Assembly: GCF_021021475.1 (NCBI RefSeq)
Contig: NZ_JAINWL010000002.1
Location: forward strand, 62,001 to 126,000
Reading direction: 5' to 3'
DNA: 64,000 nucleotides
Origin: Citromicrobium bathyomarinum
Lineage (GTDB): Bacteria > Pseudomonadota > Alphaproteobacteria > Sphingomonadales > Sphingomonadaceae
Made by a program: the position numbers and the translations under genes. Below the pieces are notes generated by a model. It was not told the DNA's origin. It saw only the letters and a list, made by a program, of their open reading frames with translations, and searched no databases. Shown one piece after another: positions 18,551-26,450 of this stretch; position 1 is the stretch's first letter; each line of letters opens with the position of its first letter.

Positions 18551-18626
18551 CATGTCCCGCAGCGGCATTTCGCCAATTTGCTGCTCTCGCCACGCGTCGG
18601 CTGGGCTAGAGGTCGCATGGGCGGCG

Positions 18627-18652
18627 GGAACCCCGCTCGCCCGATGATGGTT
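18627..18652 (+). promoter_or_regulatory. EcfG-like promoter candidate for the small lipoprotein gene
   Basis: GGAAC (18627-18631), 17 bases, then GGTT (18649-18652). The alphaproteobacterial general-stress sigma EcfG recognises GGAAC-N16/17-CGTT, so one base of the -10 element differs. It lies 33 bases before the ATG. A stronger example is at 21910. Confidence 0.35.
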
Positions 18653-18684
18653 AACATTTGCTAATACGCCAGGGAGTACTTGCC

Positions 18685-18963
18685 ATGAACCGCCCGAATA
18701 CCGCTCTTCTGCTTGCCCTTGCCGCCGCCTCGCTGGGCCTCGTCGCCTGTTCCGAGGAAACCCAGGAAAGCGGCAAGGCGTTTGCCGAAGGTGCCGCCGC
18801 CGACACCGCCGCCAATGCCGAAGTTGTGGGCGAGAAGCTGGAAGAAGCGACCGTGGTCGCGGCCGACAAGGTCAGCGAAGGGGCCGCCGACCTGCGCGAC
18901 GACGTGGCCGAGAAGCGCGAGACATCCGAGCCCACCGACGGCGAGCTCGACGGGACCGATTGA
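18685..18963 (+). CDS. Small acidic lipoprotein, hypothetical
   Basis: 92 residues with ribosome site AGGGAG. Signal peptide with lipobox LVAC (Cys at residue 22), then a charged, helical Ala/Glu-rich chain (AAADTAANAEVVGEKLEEA, then AADKVSEGAADLRDDV) resembling amphipathic CsbD/YtxH-like or coiled-coil envelope stress proteins. No enzymatic motif. Its upstream region carries a possible EcfG-type promoter, which would fit a stress role. A long hairpin follows the stop. Confidence 0.75.
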   Translation: MNRPNTALLLALAAASLGLVACSEETQESGKAFAEGAAADTAANAEVVGEKLEEATVVAADKVSEGAADLRDDVAEKRETSEPTDGELDGTD

Positions 18964-18970
18964 CCCGCTC

Positions 18971-19006
18971 CTCCCTGCTGTATTAAGTGGATAATACAGC
19001 AGGGAG
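18971..19006 (+). promoter_or_regulatory. 15-bp perfect hairpin that includes the Shine-Dalgarno of the next gene
   Basis: CTCCCTGCTGTATTA (18971-18985) pairs with TAATACAGCAGGGAG (18992-19006) around a 6-base loop. The 3' arm contains most of GGGAGG (19002-19007), the only ribosome site for the TTG start at 19015. Only TTT follows the stem, so it is at best a weak terminator for the lipoprotein gene; it may also or instead mask translation initiation of the protease gene. Confidence 0.6.
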
Positions 19007-19014
19007 GTTTCGCG

Positions 19015-19923
19015 TTGTCTTTCAATCACTTTATTACGTATACTATTCTGGCCGGGATGATCGCAGCCGCTCCGGCCCGCGCTGCCGGACCGGACACTCA
19101 CCGTGATAGCGCCTGCGCTCTCGCCATCGAAGCGCCCGCCGAGGCGGTGTTCAGCCTGCCGTTCCGCACGATCGACGGACGGATCTATCTCGATGCAATG
19201 GTCAATGGCGAAGGCCCTTTCGTCTTCGCGCTGGATACAGGTGCCAGCGGAATGGGCCGTGCCGACGCCACGCTCGCCGATGCGCTGAACCTGCCCGCCG
19301 ATGGCAAGGACGAGACTTCCGATGGCGTCAGCAGTTCGCAGGTCGACAAGGTCAGGATTGCCAGCCTGACGCTGGGCGGACTGGAGCGTCGCGACCTGTC
19401 GGTGATCGCGCGCGACTATCGCAGCAGGGTATCTCCCGAAGCCGCCTTCTCAGGCATCCTCGGGCGCGAGTTCTTCGCCGACGGGTTGCTGGCGATCGAT
19501 TTTTCGACCCGCCGCCTGACATTCTATCGCAGCCGGGAGATGCCCGCCTCGCTGCGGGAGGCGATGACTTTTGAACGTGCTTTCCGGATTCCGGTCACGA
19601 TCGGCGCGCTCAAAACGACCGGCAATGTGGATACCGGTGCCAATGTCACGATGGTTGTGCCGGGCGCGGTCTTTGCCGATCTGGAAGGGACTGCGGCAGG
19701 CCCTGCCGGTGGCGGCAGCCTGACCAACACGCGCATCGACATTTTCGATGCGAAGCTCGCCGGACCGGTAGAGATAGGGGGCGCGCGGCTGGAAGGCATC
19801 GCGGTAAAGGTTGCCACGGATTATCCCGAAGTGCTGATCGGGGCCCATGCGTTGCAGGGGCATATCGTATTGATCGACCAGCGTCACAGCACGCTTGCCA
19901 TCTGCAAGCCGCCTCCTCCCTGA
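19015..19923 (+). CDS. Periplasmic retropepsin-like aspartic protease, two catalytic halves
   Basis: 302 residues from a TTG start with GGGAGG seven bases upstream; the next ATG (19057) would cut into the signal peptide (cleavage near ARA-AG). Two copies of the aspartic protease motif are present: ALDTGASG in the first half (about residue 78) and NVDTGANV in the second (about residue 204), each followed by a hydrophobic-hydrophobic-Gly strand (GILGREF, VLIGAHAL). So one chain could supply both catalytic aspartates, whereas retroviral-type enzymes dimerise. Substrate unknown. Confidence 0.8.
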   Translation: MSFNHFITYTILAGMIAAAPARAAGPDTHRDSACALAIEAPAEAVFSLPFRTIDGRIYLDAMVNGEGPFVFALDTGASGMGRADATLADALNLPADGKDETSDGVSSSQVDKVRIASLTLGGLERRDLSVIARDYRSRVSPEAAFSGILGREFFADGLLAIDFSTRRLTFYRSREMPASLREAMTFERAFRIPVTIGALKTTGNVDTGANVTMVVPGAVFADLEGTAAGPAGGGSLTNTRIDIFDAKLAGPVEIGGARLEGIAVKVATDYPEVLIGAHALQGHIVLIDQRHSTLAICKPPPP

Positions 19924-19928
19924 CCGCT

Positions 19929-21020
19929 TCAGAACGCGCCCAGCAACAGCAGGGTCTGCAGGAATAGCGAGAGCACGATAAAGATCGCGAACAGCAGCAC
20001 GAGCAGCCGCCAGATCGCCGACCAGCGCGACAGCGCGTAACCCTGCTTCAGCTGGCGGTAGATATGCAGCGGCGCGATCGTCGCGAAGATCGTGAACAGC
20101 CACCCCAACCCGACACCCGCCTTCGCCAGCAGCGACAGCGCGATGAACATCAGTGACATGAAGCTGAGCGAATAGGTCACGAACACCGCGTGGTCGTAGG
20201 CCTTGAACTCGCGCCGCCACGCGAACAGCAGCCACACGAAGGGCAGCGATAGCGGGATCAGCAGCCACGAGAATTTGTAGCTGTTGGACTGCAGCTTGTA
20301 GAGCATCAGCCCGGGGTTCTTGCGCCATTTCTCGTTGAGGTGATGCAGGAACTCGCTGCTCCGGGGATCGCCGATCGTGACGTGCATGCCGGGTTCGCCG
20401 AAATCCTTGTCCGTCAGAACCGATCGACCGGCCTCGATCGACGCGATCTCCTCATCGACATCGGCAATCTCGCTGCGGATCCGGCTAGCTTCCGCCTCGT
20501 CGTCGGTGGCGTCGAGGCTCGTTACCAGTTCGGCGCGCTCGTCGGTCAGATCCTCGCGCTCCTGCTTGAGAGCACCGTCGATCTGTTCCATGTCGGGCAT
20601 GGAGATGTCCGCCGGGGTGGTGAAGCCGACCGCCTGGAACACCGCAAACATCAGGAACACGGTGAACAGGAACATCGCCATCGGCGAGACGAAGAACGCG
20701 CGCTCGCCTGCGATATAGCGGCGGGTGAGATCGCCCGGCCGCCACGCGAGCAGCGGCAGCGTGTGCCACAGCTTGCCGTCGAGATGGAGCACGCCGTGGA
20801 CCAGATCGTGCCCCACGGCGGACAGGGTGCGGTGCAGGTGCGCCGCCTGACCGCAGGTGTGGCAATGCGGGCCGACCAGCTCTGTCCCGCAATTGAGGCA
20901 GGCGGTTTCCGCGAAGTGTCCGTCCGCGTCGAGAGCGCTGCCGCCACTCTCACGCGAAATCGCGCGCGCGAACAGGCCGCCCTCGCTTGCCGTACCGATC
21001 GCCTCGGGAATATCGCTCAT
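19929..21020 (-). CDS. DUF3667 membrane protein with N-terminal zinc ribbon
   Basis: 363 residues. An N-terminal CLNCGTELVGPHCHTCGQ zinc ribbon (CxxC twice) is followed by the DUF3667 signature (HDLVHGVLHLDGKLWHTLPL, then RPGDLTRRYI), one membrane helix, a long acidic coiled-coil insert rich in Asp/Glu, and three to four C-terminal membrane helices. This family is widespread in sphingomonads and Bacteroidota; its function is unknown. Convergent with the aspartic protease gene (5 bases apart). Confidence 0.85.
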   Translation of the reverse strand: MSDIPEAIGTASEGGLFARAISRESGGSALDADGHFAETACLNCGTELVGPHCHTCGQAAHLHRTLSAVGHDLVHGVLHLDGKLWHTLPLLAWRPGDLTRRYIAGERAFFVSPMAMFLFTVFLMFAVFQAVGFTTPADISMPDMEQIDGALKQEREDLTDERAELVTSLDATDDEAEASRIRSEIADVDEEIASIEAGRSVLTDKDFGEPGMHVTIGDPRSSEFLHHLNEKWRKNPGLMLYKLQSNSYKFSWLLIPLSLPFVWLLFAWRREFKAYDHAVFVTYSLSFMSLMFIALSLLAKAGVGLGWLFTIFATIAPLHIYRQLKQGYALSRWSAIWRLLVLLFAIFIVLSLFLQTLLLLGAF

Positions 21021-21097
21021 GCCCGTCTGCCCCCTGTCCGTCCGCCTGCGCCTCTAGCACAAGCACATCGCCCGTCGAGCCGTCACGCGCGCAGTCG

Positions 21098-21853
21098 TCA
21101 GCCCAGCATGCCGAGCCTGACGAGGACGATCCGAGCGCCGATCAGGATCACGGTCAGCAGTACCAGCAGGGGGGCAAGCCGCAGCAGCGTAGTCGCCCGG
21201 TCGAGCCGCGCATGATCGCGCAGCCGCCACGCGTTGACGACCACGATCGCGCTGACCAGCGGGGCGAGCACAAATTGCGCCGGCAGGCCCAGCTGGTGCA
21301 GCGCGAGTGCGAGCGCGATCAACGCGGCCGAGCCGCCCAGCGCTTCGCCCGCGAAGATTACCGGCCATTGGGGATGGCGCATGCCCGTGGCGGGGCAGGT
21401 CAGCCGCGCTGAGAGCGCGCCCAGCGGCAGCAGCAGCCAGCCCAGCGTCCACAATTCGCCAAGGAAAGTCAGCAGCGCGGAGGCGCCGCGATCCTGCTCG
21501 GCAGCGTCCGTCTGGTCGATCTCGCCGCGTCGCCAGGCGAGGTTCGCCTGCTCGACGAAGAACGCCGCCGACTGCGCCCGCTCGCGCCGTTCCGCGCTGT
21601 CCGCATCCGAAGCATCGGGCGTCTCTTCACCGATGTCGCCCACCACCGTGGCCAACGCATGGTCGGTGCCCGACAGCGCCCGGTCGATCGCGATATCCTC
21701 GCCCGCCCGACCGCTCGGCTCGCTGACCAGGTCGAGCGCGAGCAGCAGCACCATCCCGGCAAGGAACACCGTCAGCGCACGAATCAGCGGGTCGGCGAAA
21801 CGGCCGCCGAGCATCGGCGCTCGCTCGGTTGCGGGAGAGGGGGCGTCGGGCAT
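21098..21853 (-). CDS. Hypothetical polytopic membrane protein
   Basis: 251 residues from the ATG at 21853. One membrane helix near residues 28-45, a charged periplasmic or cytoplasmic loop of ~75 residues, then four or five more helices to the C-terminus (SALLTFLGELWTLGWLLLPLG onward). No family recognised; the topology resembles YIP1-like membrane proteins but no signature supports this. It is transcribed divergently from the DUF3072 gene, sharing a 105-base spacer that carries an EcfG promoter facing the other way. Confidence 0.6.
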   Translation of the reverse strand: MPDAPSPATERAPMLGGRFADPLIRALTVFLAGMVLLLALDLVSEPSGRAGEDIAIDRALSGTDHALATVVGDIGEETPDASDADSAERRERAQSAAFFVEQANLAWRRGEIDQTDAAEQDRGASALLTFLGELWTLGWLLLPLGALSARLTCPATGMRHPQWPVIFAGEALGGSAALIALALALHQLGLPAQFVLAPLVSAIVVVNAWRLRDHARLDRATTLLRLAPLLVLLTVILIGARIVLVRLGMLG

Positions 21854-21909
21854 GATGCCGTCATAGCGTGCCTCTTCCCCAGCGCCAGCCTGTGCGATCG
21901 TGCTCAACG

Positions 21910-21935
21910 GGAACGTATGAGGAACATCGCTCGTT
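21910..21935 (+). promoter_or_regulatory. EcfG-type general stress promoter
   Basis: GGAAC at 21910-21914, exactly 17 bases, CGTT at 21932-21935. This matches the consensus GGAAC-N16/17-CGTT of the alphaproteobacterial EcfG sigma factor at every defined position. It is followed by GGAAAGGAG and the GTG start at 21959, so the transcript leader would be short. Confidence 0.7.
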
Positions 21936-21958
21936 GCACGGGAAAGGAGACACGTAGC

Positions 21959-22192
21959 GTGGAAGAGATCACCCAGCACCCCAAGGCCGAGCCGACCTCG
22001 AATGCCGAGAAGGCTCCCGAAAACTGGACCACCGGCGACGAACGGATGACCGGCGCGCAGGCCAGCTATCTGAAAACGCTGGCCGAAGAGGCTGGCGAGC
22101 CCGAGGCGTTCGATCCCGAACTGAGCAAGGCCGACGCGTCGCTGCGCATCGATGCGCTGCAGGAAAAGACCGGTCGCGGAAGCGGAGACTAG
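21959..22192 (+). CDS. DUF3072 small stress protein
   Basis: 77 residues from a GTG with AGGAG nine bases upstream; the ATG at 21917 lies inside the promoter, so the GTG is preferred. The sequence matches DUF3072: TTGDERMTGAQASYLKTLAE, then FDPELSKADASLRIDALQEK, a short helical protein commonly annotated as hypothetical. The perfect EcfG promoter argues that it belongs to the general stress regulon. Its stop overlaps the convergent ParA-like gene by 4 bases. Molecular function unknown. Confidence 0.82.
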   Translation: MEEITQHPKAEPTSNAEKAPENWTTGDERMTGAQASYLKTLAEEAGEPEAFDPELSKADASLRIDALQEKTGRGSGD

Positions 22193-22920
22193 CCCTTCGC
22201 GAGCGTGCGCTCGATCCGGGTCCACAGGGCCTTGAACGCGCGCGCGCCCGGGCTGCGCGGGGCGAAGGCGCCGACCGGGGCCTGGTGCGCGGCGCATTGT
22301 TCGATCGCGCTCGACGCGGGGATCACCGCCCAGTCCGGCGAGGCCGCGATCGCATCGCGGTGCAGCGTGCGGCGACGATCGACCATCGAGAACACCGGCA
22401 TGATCGGTGGGGCCTTCTTGCCCTCCGCGCTCACTTCCTCGCGCACGATCTCGAGCGCGCGGGCGGACAGGGGCGAGGGCGGGATCGGCACCACAATCAG
22501 ATCGGCGGCGCGCACGATCTGGCTGGAGAGTTCGTTGAGCACCGGCGGGCAATCGAGCAGCAGCCGGTCGTAATCCTTGATCAGATCGGCGGTCAGCTTC
22601 GCGATCCGGTTCTTCTTGCCGATCTCGGCCAGCTGCGCGTCGATCGCGCGGATCGATTCGTCCGCGGGCAGCAGGTCGAGCCTGGGGTAGCCGGTCTTGC
22701 GGATCAGCTTGGCAGGATCGATCTCCTTGCTGATCACGCTGGTCGCGAGCCGTTTCTTCTTCGGATCGACGCCCAGCAGGAAGCCCGCGCCGCCTGCCGC
22801 ATCCAGATCCCACAGCAGGGTCCGGCGGCTGGAATGGGTCGCCGCGCACCATGCCAGGTTGGCGGCGAAAGTGGTTTTACCGACCCCGCCCTTCACGCTG
22901 TAGATCGCGACGACCGCCAT
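22189..22920 (-). CDS. Orphan ParA/MinD-like P-loop ATPase (paralogue of 15460-16392)
   Basis: 243 residues. Walker A KGGVGKTTF, switch LDAAGGAGFLLG, Walker B LLLDCPPV. It lacks the disordered C-terminal tail of its paralogue, and has no ParB, MinE or other partner gene nearby. The shared AGFLLG and FSMVDRRRTLHR-type segments show that the two came from one duplication within the lineage. Role in positioning of a cargo is inferred from the family only. Confidence 0.85.
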   Translation of the reverse strand: MAVVAIYSVKGGVGKTTFAANLAWCAATHSSRRTLLWDLDAAGGAGFLLGVDPKKKRLATSVISKEIDPAKLIRKTGYPRLDLLPADESIRAIDAQLAEIGKKNRIAKLTADLIKDYDRLLLDCPPVLNELSSQIVRAADLIVVPIPPSPLSARALEIVREEVSAEGKKAPPIMPVFSMVDRRRTLHRDAIAASPDWAVIPASSAIEQCAAHQAPVGAFAPRSPGARAFKALWTRIERTLAKG

Positions 22921-23059
22921 GCCTGCCCGTCTCCTTCTGCGCGCGGGTGAAGAGGCGCGCCGTGTTGCAGCTTCATTACATATAGCAGTTTGCCCGCTGC
23001 AAAAGCGGGGTTCTCTCCGGTTCGCATGGTCTGGATGAACGGGCGCCGAAACGAAAAAC

Positions 23060-23088
23060 GGGGCGGCACCTCCGGAGAGGTCCGCCCC
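23060..23088 (-). terminator. Rho-independent terminator after rpoZ
   Basis: On the minus strand GGGGCGGACCTC pairs with GAGGTGCCGCCCC (one bulge) around TCCG and is followed by GTTTTT. It lies 45 bases past the rpoZ stop. Confidence 0.75.
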
Positions 23089-23132
23089 GCTTCAGCGTGT
23101 TCGGGAGGGCTGCGTTGTCAGCCCAAGGCAGA

Positions 23133-23477
23133 TCAGCCTTCGTAGTCGCCGCCGACCGAGGTCGAGCGGGCCGGGGTCGCCGCGGTCACACGCAGAGCTT
23201 CGGCCGACTGGCTGAGCGAGCCGATTTCATCCACCTCGTCATCATCGTCCGGCAGGATCTTCTGCAGGTTGGTGACCATGCTTTCCTGCAGGTCCTTGGG
23301 CTTCACGGTCTGCTCGGCAATCTCGCGCAGCGCGACGACCGGGTTCTTGTCGCGGTCGCGGTCGAGCGTGATTTCCGCACCACCCGAGATTTCGCGCGCG
23401 CGCTCTGCAGCCAGCAGCACGAGATCGAAGCGGTTGGGAATCTTGTCGACGCAATCTTCAACGGTAACGCGCGCCAT
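23133..23477 (-). CDS. rpoZ: DNA-directed RNA polymerase subunit omega
   Basis: 114 residues from the ATG at 23477, beginning [20 protein letters not shown], the universal RpoZ N-terminus, with AAERAREI next. It stabilises the beta' subunit during polymerase assembly; ppGpp binding at the omega/beta' site is known in proteobacteria. The C-terminal ~45 residues are acidic and variable, as in other alphaproteobacteria. It is flanked by its own promoter and terminator, so it is probably monocistronic. Confidence 0.96.
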   Translation of the reverse strand: MARVTVEDCVDKIPNRFDLVLLAAERAREISGGAEITLDRDRDKNPVVALREIAEQTVKPKDLQESMVTNLQKILPDDDDEVDEIGSLSQSAEALRVTAATPARSTSVGGDYEG

Positions 23478-23520
23478 AAGCGAAGGCACTCCATGCACTT
23501 AAATTTCGGGATCGAAGTGA

Positions 23521-23549
23521 CCTATAGGGGCTCGCGCCGCGATTTTCAA
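23521..23549 (-). promoter_or_regulatory. Promoter of rpoZ
   Basis: On the minus strand TTGAAA (23549-23544), 17 bases, TATAGG (23526-23521), about 43 bases before the rpoZ ATG. Good sigma-70 match with ideal spacing. Confidence 0.6.
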
Positions 23550-23575
23550 CGTGAATCCGGTGCGCGGACCTGCAC

Positions 23576-25117
23576 CTACTCCTCGCCGAAGTCCGAATAG
23601 TCGCGATAGGAGGGCGAGCTGAACTTGGTGTATTCGCTCTGGAAGATCAGCGGCACGTTGCCGGTCGAGCCGTGGCGCTGCTTGGCGACGATCAGCAGCG
23701 CCTTGTTCACCAGCTTCTGATGCTCCTCCATCCAGTCCTGGTATTTCTGCGCGTCGTCGGGCGATTCGGAGCCGTCGGGCACGTTGGGCATCTGCGCCTT
23801 GTGATAATATTCGGCGCGGTAGATGAACCACACCATGTCGGCGTCCTGCTCGATCGAGCCCGATTCGCGAAGGTCGGCCAGCTGGGGCTTCTTGTCCTCG
23901 CGTTGTTCCACCGCACGGCTCAGCTGCGACAGCGCGATCACCGGCAGCTCCAGCTCCTTGGCCATGGTCTTGAGACCACGGCTGATCTCCGAAATCTCGT
24001 TCACGCGGTTGTCGTTGGCGCGGCCCGATCCCTGCAGCAGCTGCAGGTAGTCGACCACGACGAGGCCGATCTTGTTCTTCCGCTTCAGCCGCCGCGCGCG
24101 CATCCGCAGCGCATCGATGGTGAGCGCGGGGGTGTCGTCGATATAGAGCGGCAGGTCGGCGAGACGCTGGCTCGCTTCGGACAGCCGGGTGAACTCGTCG
24201 CGCCCGATATCGCCCGAACGCAGCTTTTCGGAGCTGATCTCCGCCTGTTCGGCAAGGATACGCGTGGCGAGCTGGTCCGCGCTCATTTCGAGGCTGAAGA
24301 AGGCGACCGGCGCACCGCCGCTGTCCGGCCCGCCGTCGCGCATCTGCTTCAAGTATTCGTACGCGGTGTTGAACGCGATGTTGGTCGCGAGCGAGGTCTT
24401 GCCCATGCCCGGACGCCCGGCGAGGATCACGAGGTCGGAATTGTGCAGGCCGGCGGTCTTGTCGTCGATGGTCGAGAGGCCGGTGGTGCGGCCCGACAGG
24501 CCGCGATCCGAATTCATCGCCTTCTGCGCCAGCTTCAGCGCGGCGATCGAGGCATCCTTGAAGGTGCTCGCGTCGGAGCCGATGTTGGTCCCCTCGGCAA
24601 TCTCGTAGAGCGCGGCCTCGGCCTTCTCGATCTGCTTGAGCGGCTCGACCGTTTCCGAGGTATCGAGCGCGCCGCCCACCAGCGCGCGGCCCACCGTCAC
24701 CAGTTCGCGCAGCAGTGCGAGATCGTAGATCTGCTCGGCCAGCTGGCGCGTTGCGAGGAGTCCGTGACCGTCCGCGGTCAGCCGCGCGAGATAGGTCGTC
24801 CCGCCGAGCGGTTCGAGATGCTCGTTACCATCGAAATAGGGCTTGAGCGTCACCGGGCTCGCGGTCGCGCCTCGCTCCATCATGGTCAGCACGCGTTCCA
24901 TGATCAGGCGGTGCGCGGGGACGAAGAAATGCTCGGGACGTAGCGGGTTGGGCAGTTCCTCGTAGACCGAATTGTCGATCAGCACCGCGCCAAGGAAGGC
25001 GGCCTCGGCCTCCACGTTGGAGGGCAGCGAGCGACCTTCCTCGCCAATGGCGGTGGCGGGGGCGTCGCCTGCGGAACTGGCGGGGGCGGAATCGAGGATC
25101 AGACTGCTATCGGACAT
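23576..25117 (-). CDS. dnaB: Replicative DNA helicase DnaB
   Basis: 513 residues from the ATG at 25117. N-terminal primase-interacting domain beginning LPSNVEAEAAFLGAVLIDN, then the RecA-like helicase domain with Walker A GRPGMGKTS, FFSLEMSADQLATR, Walker B LVVVDYLQLL and IALSQLSRAVEQR. No intein is present and the length is normal. It unwinds DNA ahead of the replication fork as a hexamer. It is divergent from the UPF0262 gene. Confidence 0.97.
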   Translation of the reverse strand: MSDSSLILDSAPASSAGDAPATAIGEEGRSLPSNVEAEAAFLGAVLIDNSVYEELPNPLRPEHFFVPAHRLIMERVLTMMERGATASPVTLKPYFDGNEHLEPLGGTTYLARLTADGHGLLATRQLAEQIYDLALLRELVTVGRALVGGALDTSETVEPLKQIEKAEAALYEIAEGTNIGSDASTFKDASIAALKLAQKAMNSDRGLSGRTTGLSTIDDKTAGLHNSDLVILAGRPGMGKTSLATNIAFNTAYEYLKQMRDGGPDSGGAPVAFFSLEMSADQLATRILAEQAEISSEKLRSGDIGRDEFTRLSEASQRLADLPLYIDDTPALTIDALRMRARRLKRKNKIGLVVVDYLQLLQGSGRANDNRVNEISEISRGLKTMAKELELPVIALSQLSRAVEQREDKKPQLADLRESGSIEQDADMVWFIYRAEYYHKAQMPNVPDGSESPDDAQKYQDWMEEHQKLVNKALLIVAKQRHGSTGNVPLIFQSEYTKFSSPSYRDYSDFGEE

Positions 25118-25258
25118 TGCCCGCTTCTTGTGCGAGGCGGCGGCGGCCCGCAAGCGATCCGGCCAGGAGAAATGCCTCGCCCCCCTGTGAATATCGCGCA
25201 CAAGCGTTAAGCGCCTTGCCCGAGGCCCCGATAGTCTGCGAAGGCAACCCGTAACGAC

Positions 25259-25741
25259 ATGGCCGATTATCGCATCTCTAACATCTCGCTCGACGACTCG
25301 ACGATCCTGTGGCGCAATGCCGATGTCGAGCAGGAGCGGCGGGTGGCGATCTTCGATCTGATCGAGGAGAACACCTTCAAGCCGGTCCGTTCTGCGGAGC
25401 GCGGGGCGCACGGCCCCTATCATCTCGCGCTGTCGGTACGCGACGACCGGCTTGCGCTCGATGTCACGACCGAAAGGGGGGACGAGCTGGAGACGATCCT
25501 GCTGGGTCTGGCGCGCTTCCGCCGCCCGATCCGCGACTATTTCGCGATCTGCGACAGCTATTACCAGGCGATTCGCAAGGCGACCCCGGCAGAGATCGAG
25601 ACGATCGACATGGCCCGCCGCGGCGTCCACAACCGCGCGGCCGAGCTGCTGGTCGAGCGGCTGGAGGGCAAGGTCGAAACCGATTTCGCGACTGCGCGGC
25701 GGCTGTTCACGCTGATCTGCGTCCTGCACATTCGTGGCTAG
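25259..25741 (+). CDS. UPF0262 family protein
   Basis: 160 residues, full family length: starts ADYRISNISLDDSTILWRN and continues DIEQERRVAIFDLIEEN-like and RFRRPIRDYFAICDSYY, the family's most conserved stretch. UPF0262 is confined to alphaproteobacteria and often adjoins hisD or a tyrosine phosphatase gene; that neighbourhood is not seen here. Function unknown. The GH25-like gene begins just after or slightly inside its 3' end. Confidence 0.88.
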   Translation: MADYRISNISLDDSTILWRNADVEQERRVAIFDLIEENTFKPVRSAERGAHGPYHLALSVRDDRLALDVTTERGDELETILLGLARFRRPIRDYFAICDSYYQAIRKATPAEIETIDMARRGVHNRAAELLVERLEGKVETDFATARRLFTLICVLHIRG

Positions 25742-25748
25742 GCGCAAA

Positions 25749-26450
25749 ATGGCCCGCAAGACGAAGCGCCCGCTGTGGCTCAAGGCGCTGCTGGTGCTGC
25801 TGATCGCCGCGCCGGTGGGCGTCGCCGTGTGGCTTTATCAGGATCTGCGCCACTGGCGGCCGGAGGAAAGCGCGTTTCCCGAACAGGGCGTGGACCTCTC
25901 CCGCGGCACTGCGGGCGTCAATTTCGAGGTGCTGAAGGGCAGCGGCGCCGATTTCGTCTATCTGTCCGCCAGCGCGGGCGATGGCGAGCGGTCGGCGGAA
26001 TTCACCCGCGCGCTGGTCGCCGCGCGCAAGGCGGGGCTGGAGGTCGGCGCGGTCCACCGATTCGACCCCTGCGTCCCGGCGGACGGGCAGTCGGCCAATT
26101 TCGTCACCATCGTGCCGCGCGATCCCGCGCTGCTGCCGCCCGCGATCGAGCTGAGCGATCCCGGCGCAGACTGCATCGATCCGGTCGATAGCGGGCAGGT
26201 GCGCAGCGAGCTGACGATCCTCGCCAACCAGATAGAGGCCCATGCGGGCAAGCCGGCGATCCTCAAGGTGAGCCGCGAGTTCGAGGCCGCACACGGCGTC
26301 GCCGCGCGGATCGAGCGCAACCTGTGGCTGGTGCGCACGCGGTTCGAGCCGGATTACGGCGGGCGGCCTTGGCTGCTGTGGACCGCGAACGAGAATTATG
26401 TGGGCCCCGGTAGCGAGGAGCCGATCGAATGGATGGTGGTGCGACCGTGA
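25749..26450 (+). CDS. GH25 (lysozyme M1)-family protein, probably catalytically dead
   Basis: About 233 residues from the ATG at 25749; a GTG at 25734 would overlap the UPF0262 gene by 8 bases. An N-terminal membrane anchor (about 8-30) is followed by the GH25 barrel pattern: GVDLSRGTAGVNFEVLK, GADFVYLSAS, AARKAGLEVGAVHRF, and LPPAIELSD. In active GH25 muramidases the last strand reads DxE with Asp and Glu catalytic; here the positions are Glu and Ser. So it may bind cell wall without cutting it. It overlaps cdd by 4 bases. Confidence 0.75.
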   Translation: MARKTKRPLWLKALLVLLIAAPVGVAVWLYQDLRHWRPEESAFPEQGVDLSRGTAGVNFEVLKGSGADFVYLSASAGDGERSAEFTRALVAARKAGLEVGAVHRFDPCVPADGQSANFVTIVPRDPALLPPAIELSDPGADCIDPVDSGQVRSELTILANQIEAHAGKPAILKVSREFEAAHGVAARIERNLWLVRTRFEPDYGGRPWLLWTANENYVGPGSEEPIEWMVVRP

